Shown in pieces: positions 1 through 8,540 of a stretch of 64,000 nt of DNA. Numbering within the stretch: the stretch's first letter is position 1; each line of letters begins with the position of its first letter. A program made the position numbers and the translations under genes. The stretch is taken from assembly GCF_900119915.1 (NCBI RefSeq), contig NZ_LT635455.1:1116001-1180000 (forward strand), in the 5' to 3' direction. Origin of the DNA: Olsenella timonensis. Lineage in GTDB: Bacteria; Actinomycetota; Coriobacteriia; Coriobacteriales; Atopobiaceae. The notes beneath the pieces are model-generated. The model did not search any database, was not told the origin of the DNA, and was given only the letters and a program-made list of their open reading frames with translations.

Positions 1-461
1 CGCCAGGCGCGCTCGGGCATGTTGTAGTGGAAGGCGGTGTCCGGCACGATGACGTTGCCCAGCTCGGGGAACATCTCGCGGCAGATCTCTATGACGTCGG
101 CCTCGGCGTAGTTGTGCAGCGGCGCCAGCGGGGCGACCTCGCGGACCCAGCCGAGGGTCTCGTCGGTCACGACGGCGGACTCGGGGAAGTACCAGCCGCC
201 CTGGACCACGCGGTGGCCGATGCCGCCGATGGGCTTGTCCACGGTCTTGAGGATGTCGAAGACGTACTTGATGGCGGTCTTGTGGTCGGGCAGCGCCACC
301 TCGAGCTTCTGCTTCTCGCCGCCCATCTCCTCGTGGCCGACGAAGCTGCCGTCTATGCCGATGCGCTCGCAGTTGCCCTTGGCGTAGACCTCACGCGTGT
401 CCACGTCCAGGAGCTGGTACTTGAGCGACGAGCTTCCGGCATTGATAACGAGTACGTTCAT
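1..461 (-). CDS. ackA: Acetate kinase, N-terminal part (cut by window edge)
   Basis: Acetate kinase interconverts acetyl phosphate plus ADP and acetate plus ATP, the ATP-yielding last step of acetate fermentation in the cytoplasm. The first ~153 residues are present. They open with MNVLVINAGSSSLKYQL, the family's phosphate-binding signature, followed by IGGIGHRVVQGG and a VAPLAPLHN segment, both typical of AckA. The C-terminal ~60% lies beyond the left edge. The ATG at 461 has a strong GGGAGGAGAG Shine-Dalgarno sequence just upstream. No pta is visible; it may lie outside the window. A weak -10-like TATCAT lies at about 515-520 on the minus strand. Confidence 0.96.
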   Translation of the reverse strand, partial: MNVLVINAGSSSLKYQLLDVDTREVYAKGNCERIGIDGSFVGHEEMGGEKQKLEVALPDHKTAIKYVFDILKTVDKPIGGIGHRVVQGGWYFPESAVVTDETLGWVREVAPLAPLHNYAEADVIEICREMFPELGNVIVPDTAFHYNMPERAW

Positions 462-591
462 GACTCTCCTCCCGCGGGGGCCTCCCCCACTCTCAGGCGA
501 AACACAGCACTCACATGATACGCCCGAGCCGCTGCCGCGGGAGGGCGGCATCGCCGAGCGGGGCGCGGCAGGGGGCGCGCGACGCGCCCGC

Positions 592-936
592 CTAGGCCGG
601 AACGAGCCCCTCGCCGAGGGGCTTTCCGCCGAGGACGTGCATGTGGAGGTGCATCACGGTCTGGCCGGCGGCGGCGCCCGTGTTCATGATGCAGCGGAAC
701 CCCGTCTCGGCGACACCGGTCCGCTCGGCCACCGCACGGACGGCGCGCTCCATGGACGCCAGCGTCTCGGCGGGCACGTCGTCGACGAAGTTGTCATGAT
801 GCGCCTTGGGAACCACGAGCACGTGCACCGGTGCCTGGGGGTTGAGGTCGTTGAAGGCGACGACGTTGTCGTCCTCGTAGAGGAACTCGCTCGGGATCTC
901 TCCGTTCGCGATCTTGCAGAAGATGCAGTCTGACAT
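592..936 (-). CDS. HIT-family nucleotide-binding hydrolase
   Basis: A 114-aa histidine-triad protein of the Hint/HinT branch. These purine nucleotide phosphoramidases hydrolyse AMP-N or AMP-acyl bonds in the cytoplasm. The catalytic triad motif HLHMHVLGG is at residues 96-104, with the nucleophile expected at H98. The N-terminus (SDCIFCKIANGEIPS) with C4 and C7 is typical of bacterial Hint proteins. Length is normal for the family. It is the last gene of a minus-strand run (membrane peptidase, xseA, xseB, HIT) and starts 21 nt after the xseB stop, so it is probably co-transcribed. The physiological substrate cannot be read from sequence. Confidence 0.93.
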   Translation of the reverse strand: MSDCIFCKIANGEIPSEFLYEDDNVVAFNDLNPQAPVHVLVVPKAHHDNFVDDVPAETLASMERAVRAVAERTGVAETGFRCIMNTGAAAGQTVMHLHMHVLGGKPLGEGLVPA

Positions 937-957
937 GGGGCTCTCCTCTCGCTGCGG

Positions 958-1227
958 CTACTCGTTCAGATAGGCGGTGCTCGGCGCCGCCGAGGTGTCC
1001 GTCGTGACGGCGTTCTCGTCGGTGGCGTCCAGCAGGACGCGAACCCTCTGCTCGGCGTTGGCCAGGCGCGCGCGCAGGCTCTTCAGGAGCTCTACGCCGC
1101 GGCCGTAGCGCTCGAGCGACTCCTCGAGCTCGAGCTCGCCCGACTCGAGCGCGCGCACGATCTGCTCGAGCTCGATGGAGGCCTCCTTGAACGTCATGTC
1201 CTCGACTGCCCTGGGCTCGTCTGCCAT
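958..1227 (-). CDS. xseB: Exodeoxyribonuclease VII small subunit
   Basis: The 89-aa small subunit of exonuclease VII, which degrades single-stranded DNA from either end together with XseA. The helical pattern MTFKEASIELEQIVRALESG followed by LEESLERYGRGVELLK is the standard XseB signature. The acidic C-terminal tail (ATDENAVTTDTSAAPS) is variable in the family. The gene starts 24 nt after the xseA stop, with a GGGAAGGGGAGAG ribosome-binding site, and is in the usual operon order xseA-xseB. Confidence 0.95.
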   Translation of the reverse strand: MADEPRAVEDMTFKEASIELEQIVRALESGELELEESLERYGRGVELLKSLRARLANAEQRVRVLLDATDENAVTTDTSAAPSTAYLNE

Positions 1228-1251
1228 GGTCTCTCCCCTTCCCGGGCGCTA

Positions 1252-2598
1252 CTACGCCCGATCTTCGTTGATTTTGGTGACCGTCGCGTCAAAGGACCCG
1301 GCACCCACGAGGACGCGAACCGCGTCTCCGCGCGCCAGCTCGAACGCGTCCTTCACGACATGGCCCGTCGCGTCGCGGGCGATCGCATATCCGCGCGAGA
1401 GGACCGAGAGCGGCGAGAGCGCGTCGAGCGAGGCGGCGAGGCGCGCGAGCGTGGCCTCGGAGGGGCGCAGGATCCGAGCCCCCACGCCGTCGAGGCGGGT
1501 CGCCATCTGGTCGCAGCGATCCATGGAGCGCGCGAGGGCACGGGGAATGGCGTCGTGAAGGCGCTGCTCGGTCTGGTTGAGGTCGGCCGCACGGTCGCGC
1601 ACGGAGGCGAGCGGGTCGGTGAGGCAGCGCCGCGCGCCAAGGGCATCGAGCGCCACCCGACGGCGAGCGAGGTCGGCGTCGACGCTGCCCGCCATGAGGC
1701 GTGCGGCGGCGTCAAGCCGCTGCCGTCGAAACTCGAGCGCGGACGACATAGCGCGGCCGAGGCGCACCTGGCGCTGGAGCATCTGGCGCTCCACCTCGTC
1801 GATCGCGGGCGCGACCGACTCCGCGGCAGCGGTGGGCGTTGACGCGCGGCGGTCGGCGACCATGTCTGCGATCGTGGTGTCGGGCTCGTGGCCGATGCCC
1901 GTCACCACGGGTACGGGGCAGGCGGCGATCGCCCGGGCGAGACCCTCGTCGTTGAAGCACATGAGATCCTCGAACGACCCGCCGCCGCGCACGAGCAGAA
2001 TCGCGTCGGGACGCGTCTCGGCGGCAGTGGCGAGGGCGCGGACGATGGTGGCCGGGGCGTCCGCCCCCTGCACGGAACAGCCTACGACGTCGAGCTCGAC
2101 GAGGGGGTTGCGTCGGGCGAGGGTGCGCTTCACGTCCTCGATGACGCTGCCGGAGAGCGACGTGACGACGCAGACGCGAGAGCAGAACGCGGGCACGTGA
2201 CGCTTGCGGCCCGGGTCCATGAGGCCCTCGCGCTCGAGGGCGCGGGCGAGCTCAGCCACCTGCTGCCGCAGGAGCCCCTCGCCCGCCGCCTCCACCCTGC
2301 TCGCGACGAACGAGAGCTTGCCCGACGCCTTGTAGACGTCGAACTTTCCGGTGAGCTGGACGGACAGCCCGTCGCGAAGCGCGAAGCCCATCTTGGCGGC
2401 CGTGCCGCGCCACACGATGACGCTCATCGAGGCGCCGTCGTCCTTGACCTCGAAGTAGCAGTGGCCGGACCTGGCGTTGGGACCGCGGAAGCCCGAGACC
2501 TCGCCGTTGACGACGAGCGTGGGCCAGGCAGAGACGGCGCCCTTTGCGAGCGCCACGGCGTCGGTGACCGAGAGGGGCTGCGGACGCTCCCCCGGCAT
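1252..2598 (-). CDS. xseA: Exodeoxyribonuclease VII large subunit
   Basis: The 448-aa catalytic subunit of exonuclease VII. The N-terminal OB-fold, residues ~10-100 (LSVTDAVALAKG, LVVNGEVSGFRGP, GHCYFEVKDD), binds single-stranded DNA. The nuclease core follows, with VVTSLSGSVIEDV, LLVRGGGSFEDLMCFN and VVTGIGHEPDTTIADMVADRRASTPTAAAE, the conserved XseA blocks. The C-terminus is a long helical region ending in a small strand domain (LSRGYAIARD). The frame stays open far upstream, but the chosen ATG at 2598 overlaps the TGA of the preceding peptidase gene by 1 nt and places the OB-fold at the right distance from the start. The upstream extension is Arg/Pro-rich and unlike XseA. Confidence 0.95.
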   Translation of the reverse strand: MPGERPQPLSVTDAVALAKGAVSAWPTLVVNGEVSGFRGPNARSGHCYFEVKDDGASMSVIVWRGTAAKMGFALRDGLSVQLTGKFDVYKASGKLSFVASRVEAAGEGLLRQQVAELARALEREGLMDPGRKRHVPAFCSRVCVVTSLSGSVIEDVKRTLARRNPLVELDVVGCSVQGADAPATIVRALATAAETRPDAILLVRGGGSFEDLMCFNDEGLARAIAACPVPVVTGIGHEPDTTIADMVADRRASTPTAAAESVAPAIDEVERQMLQRQVRLGRAMSSALEFRRQRLDAAARLMAGSVDADLARRRVALDALGARRCLTDPLASVRDRAADLNQTEQRLHDAIPRALARSMDRCDQMATRLDGVGARILRPSEATLARLAASLDALSPLSVLSRGYAIARDATGHVVKDAFELARGDAVRVLVGAGSFDATVTKINEDRA

Positions 2599-3296
2599 CA
2601 GTCGTTGCCCCTGTTGCCGTAGCGGCCCAGGAGGTAGACGAGCTGCATGATCGAGGTCAGCGCCGCCGCCACGTAGGTGAGGGCGGCCGCGGTGAGCACC
2701 GCGCGGGCGCCCTTCTCGTCGAGGCCGGACCCGCGCGAGGAGAGGAACGCCACGGCGCGGCGGGAGGCGTCGATCTCGACCGGGAGCGTCACGAGCTGGA
2801 AGACGACGGCGACCGCGAACAGCACGATCGCGAGCTGCACGAGACCGCCGAGGTTGAGCAGGACGCCGGCGAGCAGGACGAGGATCCAGGAGTTCTCGGC
2901 GATGCCGACCGCCGGGACGAGCATCGTGCGCACGCGATAGGGGAAGAAGCCCTGGGCGGCCTGTATGGCGTGCCCAGCCTCGTGGCACGCCACGGCGAGC
3001 GAGGCGACCGACGCCCCGCGGTAGTTGTCGTCCGAGAGGTGGAGCTTGTTGTCGCGCGGGTCGTAGTGATCGGTGAGCGAGCCCCCCACGCGGGCGATTC
3101 CCACGCCGGAGGCGCCACCGTCGGCAAGCATGACGCGGGCGACCTCCGCGCCCGTCCCCGGGATGCCGGCGTCCACCTGCGACCACTTGCGGTAGGTGCT
3201 CCTGATGTAGCCCTGGGCCGCCGTGCCCAGGACGAGCGCGACGAGGACGACGGCGAGGTAGGCAGAATCGACGCCGTAGCCAAAGTAGAAGGGCAT
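2598..3296 (-). CDS. YugP-like neutral zinc membrane metallopeptidase
   Basis: A 232-aa membrane protein of the Zn_peptidase_2 (YugP) family. An N-terminal membrane segment (residues ~12-30) precedes a soluble part carrying the zinc motif HEAGH at 105-109. Then come two or three hydrophobic segments (~128-172) and a C-terminal one (~205-225). The conserved DHYDPRDNKLHLS block (residues 76-88) is typical. Members are presumed integral-membrane endopeptidases; substrates are unknown. The stop overlaps the xseA ATG by 1 nt, so the two genes are translationally coupled. That placement says nothing about function. Confidence 0.9.
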   Translation of the reverse strand: MPFYFGYGVDSAYLAVVLVALVLGTAAQGYIRSTYRKWSQVDAGIPGTGAEVARVMLADGGASGVGIARVGGSLTDHYDPRDNKLHLSDDNYRGASVASLAVACHEAGHAIQAAQGFFPYRVRTMLVPAVGIAENSWILVLLAGVLLNLGGLVQLAIVLFAVAVVFQLVTLPVEIDASRRAVAFLSSRGSGLDEKGARAVLTAAALTYVAAALTSIMQLVYLLGRYGNRGND

Positions 3297-3365
3297 CTTG
3301 ACTCCAATCGCTGGGTTACGAGGACCATTCTACCCGCATGGCCGGACGCAATTCACCGCGCACCT

Positions 3366-4496
3366 TCAGAGCAGCTCGATCTGGCCGTCGCGGACCGTGA
3401 GGCCGACCTCGCCGGACAGGAGGCGCTCGAGCGTGGAGCCGGCGAGCTCGTGGCGCCAGCCCGACGCGAGGGGCGAGCGCTTGCGGTCCTGCATGAAGTC
3501 GAGCAGGTCGTCCCTGGTCGCGATGAGCTGCGTCGCAACCCCGCTCTTCTCGGAGGCGAGGCGCAGCACCGCGTACATGAGGTCGATCACTCCCTCGGCC
3601 TCGGCGGTCGGGCGGACGTGGCGCGCGACCTTGGGGCACTCCTCGGCCGGGCACGCCGCGCCGCGGGCGACGGCCTCGATCAGGGCGCGGGCGTCGCGCT
3701 CCCCTATCTGGTCGGTGCCGCGAATGCGGCGCAGGCGGTCGAGCGAGGCGGGCGTGCGCTTGCAGACCTCGACGATGACCTCGTCGGAGGCGACCCACTT
3801 GCGCGGGAGGTCGCGTCGTGCGGCGACGTCCTCGCGCCAGGCGCAGGCCTCGCGGGCGATGGCGAGCTGACGGCGCGTGAGCGAGCCGGCGCGGCGCAGG
3901 CGGCGATAGGCCTCGCGCGGGTCGCGGCGCACGCGGGCGGGGTCGCAGAGCGCCTCCATCTCGGGCAGGACCCACGAGAGGCGGTCCTTCTCGACCAGCT
4001 CCTGCATCATGCGGTCGTAGATGCCCGGGAGGTATCGGACGTCGTCCTCAGCGTAGCTCAGCTGCTCGGGGTCGAGCGGGCGGCGCGACCAGTCGGTGAG
4101 CGACTCGGCCTTGGGCAGGCGGACGCCGCAGTAGGACTCCACGAGCGAGGCGTAGCTCACCTGCTGGCGGAGACCGAGAAAGGCGGCGGCCAGCTGCGTG
4201 TCGAAGACGGGCGAGCAGAAGACCCCCATGCCGTCGGACAGGACCTCGAGGTCCTGTCCGCACGCGTGGAAGACCTTGGTGACGGCGGGGTCCTCGAGCA
4301 GCGCGGCGAGCGGTGAGAGGTCGTCTATCAGGATGGGGTCGACCGCGGCGACGTGCTCGCCGGCGGCCACCTGGATGAGGCAGAGCTTGGGGAAGTAGGT
4401 CCTCTCGCGGAGGAACTCGGTGTCGACGGCGATGACCTTCGCCGCTGAGGCGAGCTCGCAGAACCGCTCGAGCTCTGGCTTTGTGGAGAGGTACAA
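3366..4496 (-). CDS. rnd: Ribonuclease D
   Basis: A 376-aa 3'-to-5' exoribonuclease of the DEDDy family that trims tRNA and other structured RNA 3' ends. The exonuclease domain (1-~200) shows VIAVDTEFLRERTYFP (D25, E27 of motif I), VFHACGQDLEVL (motif II), and LSYAEDDVRYLPGIYD (motif III Tyr/Asp). HRDC-type helices follow, seen in SLTRRQLAIAREACAWRED and VSDEV-like segments. The start is TTG at 4496 with a GGGGGAG Shine-Dalgarno sequence about 10 nt upstream; no ATG lies closer to the conserved N-terminus. It is divergent from the lipid kinase across a 114-nt spacer. Confidence 0.93.
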   Translation of the reverse strand: MYLSTKPELERFCELASAAKVIAVDTEFLRERTYFPKLCLIQVAAGEHVAAVDPILIDDLSPLAALLEDPAVTKVFHACGQDLEVLSDGMGVFCSPVFDTQLAAAFLGLRQQVSYASLVESYCGVRLPKAESLTDWSRRPLDPEQLSYAEDDVRYLPGIYDRMMQELVEKDRLSWVLPEMEALCDPARVRRDPREAYRRLRRAGSLTRRQLAIAREACAWREDVAARRDLPRKWVASDEVIVEVCKRTPASLDRLRRIRGTDQIGERDARALIEAVARGAACPAEECPKVARHVRPTAEAEGVIDLMYAVLRLASEKSGVATQLIATRDDLLDFMQDRKRSPLASGWRHELAGSTLERLLSGEVGLTVRDGQIELL

Positions 4497-4610
4497 GTCG
4501 CTCGATTCTCCCCCGGAGGGGGCCTGGGTACGCTAGGATGGAGGAGGCCTCGCCCGAGGCCGTCCCCCTATGATAGCCAATCGGCCGCCTCGGCCCGGGA
4601 GGAGATTCTC

Positions 4611-5582
4611 TTGCGCGCGCTCATCGTCCACAACCCCCGCTCGGGCTTTGGGTCCGACGCGGTGTTCCAGTTCGAGAGGGCCCTGCTCCAGGCCGGGGAC
4701 GAGTGCGTCATGCGCGCGCTCGCCGACGACTTCGTCGCCGCCGAGGCGATCGCAGACGCCGACGCCTATGACGTCGTCGTGCTCTCGGGCGGCGACGGCA
4801 CGGTGTCGTCGCTGCTCTACGAGCTGCGCGACACGTCGGTCCCCGTCTGCGTCTTCCCGTCGGGAACGGCAAACCTCCTGTGCGCCAACCTCGGCAACGC
4901 CCCCGAGCCCGCGGCGCTCGCGCGGGCCTGCCGCATCGGCAAGACCGCGGCGCTCGACCTCGGCGAAATCTCGTGGACCGACGTCGGGGGCGCGCACGTC
5001 ACCCGCGGCTTTGCCCTGATGTCAGGCACCGGCTTCGACGCCCAGCTCATGCAGGCCGCCCTCCCCAACAAGGCGATCATGGGACAGGCCGCCTACTTCG
5101 CCGCAGCGCTCTCCAACCCCCGGCCCACCGTGTCGAGCTTTGCCATCACGGTGGACGGCGTGACCCACGAGCGCAGCGGCATCACCTGCCTCGTCGCAAA
5201 CACCGCGACGATCCAGGGCGACATAGAGATCATCCCCGACTGCCGCATGGACGACGGCCTGCTCGACGTCATCGTCGTGGAGACGTCGGACGCCGCGCAG
5301 CTGCTCAAGCCGCTCGCCTTCGGCCTGCTCGACCGCAGCGGGCACGCCGTCGGGAGGCCGCACATCGAGTCGTTCAGGGGGCGCGAGGTCACGATCGCCT
5401 CCTCCGTCCCCGTGCCGCTCGAGGTCGACGGCGAGGTGGAGGCCGGGCTCGTAAGCTCCTACTCTGCCCGTGCCCTGCCGCACGCGGCGCAGATCATCGT
5501 CGACCCGATGAGCCCCTACGGCTCGGCGGACGACGGCTCCTCGCGCTTCGGCGGCTCCGACGTCATCGCCTACCCGAGGTAG
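4611..5582 (+). CDS. Diacylglycerol/lipid kinase family protein (copy 1)
   Basis: A 323-aa cytosolic protein of the DAGK catalytic-domain family (YegS/DgkB/BmrU-like), which phosphorylates lipids with ATP. Visible signatures are the N-terminal IVHNPRSGFG, the nucleotide-binding GGDGT at residues 60-64 and FPSGTANLLCANLG near 82-95. The C-terminal beta-rich half includes MDDGLLDVIVV and VPLEVDGE. The start is TTG at 4611, seven bases after a GGAGGAG Shine-Dalgarno sequence, and it fits the family N-terminus exactly. A second paralogue lies at 58145. Whether the substrate is diacylglycerol, sphingoid base or another lipid cannot be told. A -10-like TATGAT lies near 4570. Confidence 0.88.
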   Translation: MRALIVHNPRSGFGSDAVFQFERALLQAGDECVMRALADDFVAAEAIADADAYDVVVLSGGDGTVSSLLYELRDTSVPVCVFPSGTANLLCANLGNAPEPAALARACRIGKTAALDLGEISWTDVGGAHVTRGFALMSGTGFDAQLMQAALPNKAIMGQAAYFAAALSNPRPTVSSFAITVDGVTHERSGITCLVANTATIQGDIEIIPDCRMDDGLLDVIVVETSDAAQLLKPLAFGLLDRSGHAVGRPHIESFRGREVTIASSVPVPLEVDGEVEAGLVSSYSARALPHAAQIIVDPMSPYGSADDGSSRFGGSDVIAYPR

Positions 5583-5591
5583 GGTCTGCGC

Positions 5592-5618
5592 GCCCCGGAC
5601 CGCGCGCGAGGCCGGGGC
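5592..5618. terminator. Possible bidirectional terminator between convergent genes
   Basis: Inverted repeat GCCCCGG (5592-5598) and CCGGGGC (5612-5618) around a 13-nt GC-rich loop, in the 53-nt spacer between the convergent lipid kinase and azlD genes. There is no T-tract on either side, so the stem may act only as a weak or Rho-assisted end. Confidence 0.4.
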
Positions 5619-5635
5619 CCGAGAGCCGGGCGGCG

Positions 5636-5947
5636 TTAGCCCACGAGCGTGAGCAGCCCGTAGGCAGCCATGCCGCTGAGGGCGCACCATATCAGCGAGC
5701 CGGTCCTTCTCGCCACGACGACCACGAGGCCCGCGGCGAGCAGCGGCCGCCAGGAGAGCCCCGCCGAGGGGTCGAAGAGGTCGTTCGCCACGAGCGCGGC
5801 AAAGGCCGCGGGAGGGATGAGGGAGAGCGCCTCGCCCACGCGCGGCGAGAGCTCGCGCCCCTTCAGCGCAAGCAGCGGGATGCAGCGACAGGCCAGAATG
5901 ACCGCGAGCACGCAGGCGTAGAAGACGAGGAAGTCGAGCTCGCTCAT
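5636..5947 (-). CDS. azlD: AzlD-type branched-chain amino acid exporter subunit
   Basis: A 103-aa membrane protein with about four hydrophobic segments and the AzlD pattern CRCIPLLALKGRELSPRVGEAL followed by IPPAAFAALVANDLF. It is the small partner of AzlC in a two-component permease (LIV-E family) associated with export of branched-chain amino acids or analogues. The ATG at 5947 overlaps the azlC TGA by 4 nt (ATGA), so translation is coupled. Length is normal for the family. Confidence 0.9.
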   Translation of the reverse strand: MSELDFLVFYACVLAVILACRCIPLLALKGRELSPRVGEALSLIPPAAFAALVANDLFDPSAGLSWRPLLAAGLVVVVARRTGSLIWCALSGMAAYGLLTLVG

Positions 5948-6651
5948 GACGCCCCCTCGCGGCGGCGGGCAGCCGCGACCATGCCCGCGGCGACGCCGGC
6001 GAGCGCGCCGAGCAGGACCGAGAGCGAGCCGAGCCCGAGCGCCTTCATGGCCACGACGCAGCCCGCGGACACTGCGACGACGACCGCCGTGACGGGCGTC
6101 CAGCGCTGTGCGACGAGAAGGCACACGAAGATGGACGTCATGGCGAACGACATGATCGCGGTGGGCACCGCAAGGGCGGGGCCGACGAGGGCGCCGACCG
6201 CGTTTGCAGACGCCCAGGAGAGCATGCTCGCGAGGTTGACCACGGTCGCCTGCGCGGCGGTCCACGGCTCTTCGGAGGCAAAGCGCCCCAGGTTCACCCC
6301 AAAGCTCTCGTCGGTCACCGTCGCCGCGAAGAGCGCGGCAAGCGGGCGCGGCGCCCGCGCGACGTAGGGGGACAGCGCGGCCGAGTAGAGGATCTGCCGC
6401 GTGCTCACGAGCGCCACGCTCGCGACCATCGACGGCAGCGGCGTCCCGGCAAGCGCGAGGGAGGCCATCATGAACTGGCCCGCCCCCGAGTAGAACGTCG
6501 CCGACAGCAGGAACGCCACGACGGGCCCCAGCCCCACCTCGGCAGCCATGACGCCGCAGGGCACGCCGATCGTGAGGTAGCCGAGCATGACGGGCAGGGC
6601 GGCGACCAGGGCCGCGTGTGCCTCCGCGCGCGTGAGGGCCCTAGCGCGCAT
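5944..6651 (-). CDS. azlC: AzlC-type branched-chain amino acid exporter subunit
   Basis: A ~235-aa integral membrane protein with 6-7 hydrophobic segments. The signature block LLSATFYSGAGQFMMASLA, with TDESFGVN further on, is diagnostic of AzlC. With AzlD it forms the LIV-E exporter in the cytoplasmic membrane. I place the start at the ATG at 6651 (MRARALTRAEAH). It overlaps the end of the upstream oxidoreductase gene by 11 nt. An upstream ATG at 6693 would add 14 basic residues and a 53-nt overlap. Substrate specificity is inferred from the family only. Confidence 0.9.
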   Translation of the reverse strand: MRARALTRAEAHAALVAALPVMLGYLTIGVPCGVMAAEVGLGPVVAFLLSATFYSGAGQFMMASLALAGTPLPSMVASVALVSTRQILYSAALSPYVARAPRPLAALFAATVTDESFGVNLGRFASEEPWTAAQATVVNLASMLSWASANAVGALVGPALAVPTAIMSFAMTSIFVCLLVAQRWTPVTAVVVAVSAGCVVAMKALGLGSLSVLLGALAGVAAGMVAAARRREGAS

Positions 6652-7705
6652 CGTCCGCCGGGAAGCGCACGCCGACCTGGCGGCGGATCTCATCCATGAC
6701 GGCGAGCGAGTCGACCGTCACCCGCTCGAAGCGCGCGCACGCGGCCAGCGCGGCATCGTCGCCGCGGACGGCGGCGGTGAAGTCGTCGATCTCGCAGACC
6801 ATGTCGTTGTCCGGGACCTCGACGGGGATGGGGCGCGTCTCCATGCCCTCGACGCGGAAGATGAGGCCCTTGTCCTCGTGCATGTGGACGCGCGGGTTCA
6901 CCGGGCAGGAGGTCTGGTCCCAGATGAGCGTGCCCTCCTCGCCCTCGACCTGGGAGGGCAGGAGGTCATCGCTCATCTTGCCGTAGGACAGGCTCACGAT
7001 CTTGTCGCCGTAGCCGAGCAGCGCCTCGCCGGCGAGGTCGACCGTGTCGCAGGGGTCTCCCTCGACGTGCCCCGGCACCTTCGTCGTCACCGCGAGGGCA
7101 CGGACGGTCTCGGGGCGGCCGAAGAGCGCCACCGCGGGCTCCACGCAGTAGACCCCGATGTCCATGAGGGCGCCGCCGGCGAGCGCGGGATCGAACACGT
7201 TGAGCCGCTCGCCCGCACGCAGCCGGGCCATGCGCGAGGTCACCTTGGCGAAGCGCAGCGTGGCCGCGCGGACGGCGCCCAGCTCGTTGGTCGCGACGCG
7301 CTCGATCGCGGAGAAGGTGGGGACGTGCAGGTTGCGCATGGCCTCCATCACGACGACGCCGCGCTCGCGCCCGGCGTCGAACACCTCGCGCGCCTCCCGC
7401 TCGTTCGAGGCGAGGGACTTCTCCACGAGCACGTGCTTGCCGCCCCCGATCATCGCGAGGGCCTGCACGGCGTGGGCGCCGTTGGGGCTCGAGACGTAGA
7501 CGGCGTCGACGTCCGGCGACGCCGCGAGCGCCCCCAGGTCGTCGAAGGCCAGCCGTGCACCGTAGCGCCCGGCAAACTCGCACGCCCTCGCCATGTCGCG
7601 CGAGTAGGCGCCCACGTACTCAACGCCCTCCGCCTCGGCGAGCGCCTCGAGGAAGCGCTCGCAGATGCCGCTCGTGCCGATGGTCGCAAACCTGACCGTA
7701 CCCAT
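6641..7705 (-). CDS. Gfo/Idh/MocA-family oxidoreductase
   Basis: A 354-aa NAD(P)-dependent oxidoreductase. The Rossmann domain begins MGTVRFATIGTSGICERFLE. The conserved VYVSSPNGAHAVQALAMIGGGKHVLVEKSLASN gives the EKP-like catalytic Lys motif as EKS. The C-terminal alpha/beta domain contains GGALMDIGVYCVEPA, typical of the trans-1,2-dihydrobenzene-1,2-diol dehydrogenase/GFO subgroup. The start at 7705 follows a GGGG-type ribosome-binding site; an in-frame ATG 13 codons upstream lacks one. It precedes azlCD on the same strand with an 11-nt overlap. Substrate is unknown, probably a sugar or polyol derivative. Confidence 0.88.
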   Translation of the reverse strand: MGTVRFATIGTSGICERFLEALAEAEGVEYVGAYSRDMARACEFAGRYGARLAFDDLGALAASPDVDAVYVSSPNGAHAVQALAMIGGGKHVLVEKSLASNEREAREVFDAGRERGVVVMEAMRNLHVPTFSAIERVATNELGAVRAATLRFAKVTSRMARLRAGERLNVFDPALAGGALMDIGVYCVEPAVALFGRPETVRALAVTTKVPGHVEGDPCDTVDLAGEALLGYGDKIVSLSYGKMSDDLLPSQVEGEEGTLIWDQTSCPVNPRVHMHEDKGLIFRVEGMETRPIPVEVPDNDMVCEIDDFTAAVRGDDAALAACARFERVTVDSLAVMDEIRRQVGVRFPADDAR

Positions 7706-7811
7706 GGACGTCCCCTTTCGCCGGATGTCCCCCGATTCTAGCACCGTGCTTTTCTCGTGCGGGCGGCCGCGGACTGGTAAGGTTTGGTCGTCGAGCGAGA
7801 GAGGCGGTCGA

Positions 7812-8540
7812 ATGTACGGCTTCGAGAGCAGGGTGCGCTACAGCGAGTGCGACGAGAGGGGACGCCTCTCGCTCCCCTCGATGGTCAACTACCTCCAGGA
7901 CGCCTCGACGTTCCAGTCCATGGACGTCGGCAGCGGCTTTGAGACGCTCGTCCCCCGCGGCATCGCCTGGATTCTGGCGTGCTGGCGGATCGAGGTCGCC
8001 GAGCTGCCGCGCCTCGGCGACAGGATCAGGGTCTCGACCTGGTGCTACGAGATGACCCGCTCCCACGCGCTTCGCTGCTTCTCGATCGCGGGAGCGGACG
8101 GGCGCGACCTGGTGCGCGCCGACTCCCAGTGGTTCGTCCTCGACATGACGTCCGGGCGCGTCGTCCGCGTCCCCGAGGACCAGCGCGTCTACCTCTCCGA
8201 CGAGCCCCGCGCCCCGATGGGGCCGCTCGAGAGGCGCGCGCACGTCGAGGGGCAGGGCCGCGAGGGCACGGCGTTCCTCGTCCGCACGCACAACCTCGAC
8301 ACCAACCGGCACATGAACAACGCGCAGTACGTCCTGCTCGCGCACGACGCACTCGAGGAGCTCGGGCTCGCGGGGCAGATCACGGGCCTGACGGTCATCT
8401 ACCGGCGCATGGCCCTTCTCGGCGACGTGGTCGTGCCCGCGGTGCGCGAGCAGGCGGGCGGCGTTGACGTCGACCTCACCGACCGCGACGGCGCATCCTA
8501 TGCGCTCGTGCGCTTTGACCTACAAAAGGAGGAACCATGA
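7812..8540 (+). CDS. Acyl-ACP thioesterase (FatA/B-like double hotdog)
   Basis: A 242-aa cytosolic protein of the acyl-ACP thioesterase family, which releases free fatty acids from acyl carrier protein. The first hotdog domain starts with ESRVRYSECDERGRLSLPS and continues to ILACWRIEVAELPRLGDRIRVSTW. The second carries the catalytic-type TNRHMNNAQYVLLA (Asn/His pair) around residues 160-175. The start is ATG 7812 with GAGAGG upstream. The TGA overlaps the next gene's ATG (ATGA), so the Nudix gene is translationally coupled. The true substrate could be a non-ACP thioester. Confidence 0.87.
   Translation: MYGFESRVRYSECDERGRLSLPSMVNYLQDASTFQSMDVGSGFETLVPRGIAWILACWRIEVAELPRLGDRIRVSTWCYEMTRSHALRCFSIAGADGRDLVRADSQWFVLDMTSGRVVRVPEDQRVYLSDEPRAPMGPLERRAHVEGQGREGTAFLVRTHNLDTNRHMNNAQYVLLAHDALEELGLAGQITGLTVIYRRMALLGDVVVPAVREQAGGVDVDLTDRDGASYALVRFDLQKEEP

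Noticed and set aside
2599-3186. N-terminal extension of xseA
   Set aside because: The frame is open but Arg/Pro/Gly-rich, lies opposite codon phase of the peptidase gene, and XseA begins normally at the coupled ATG at 2598.
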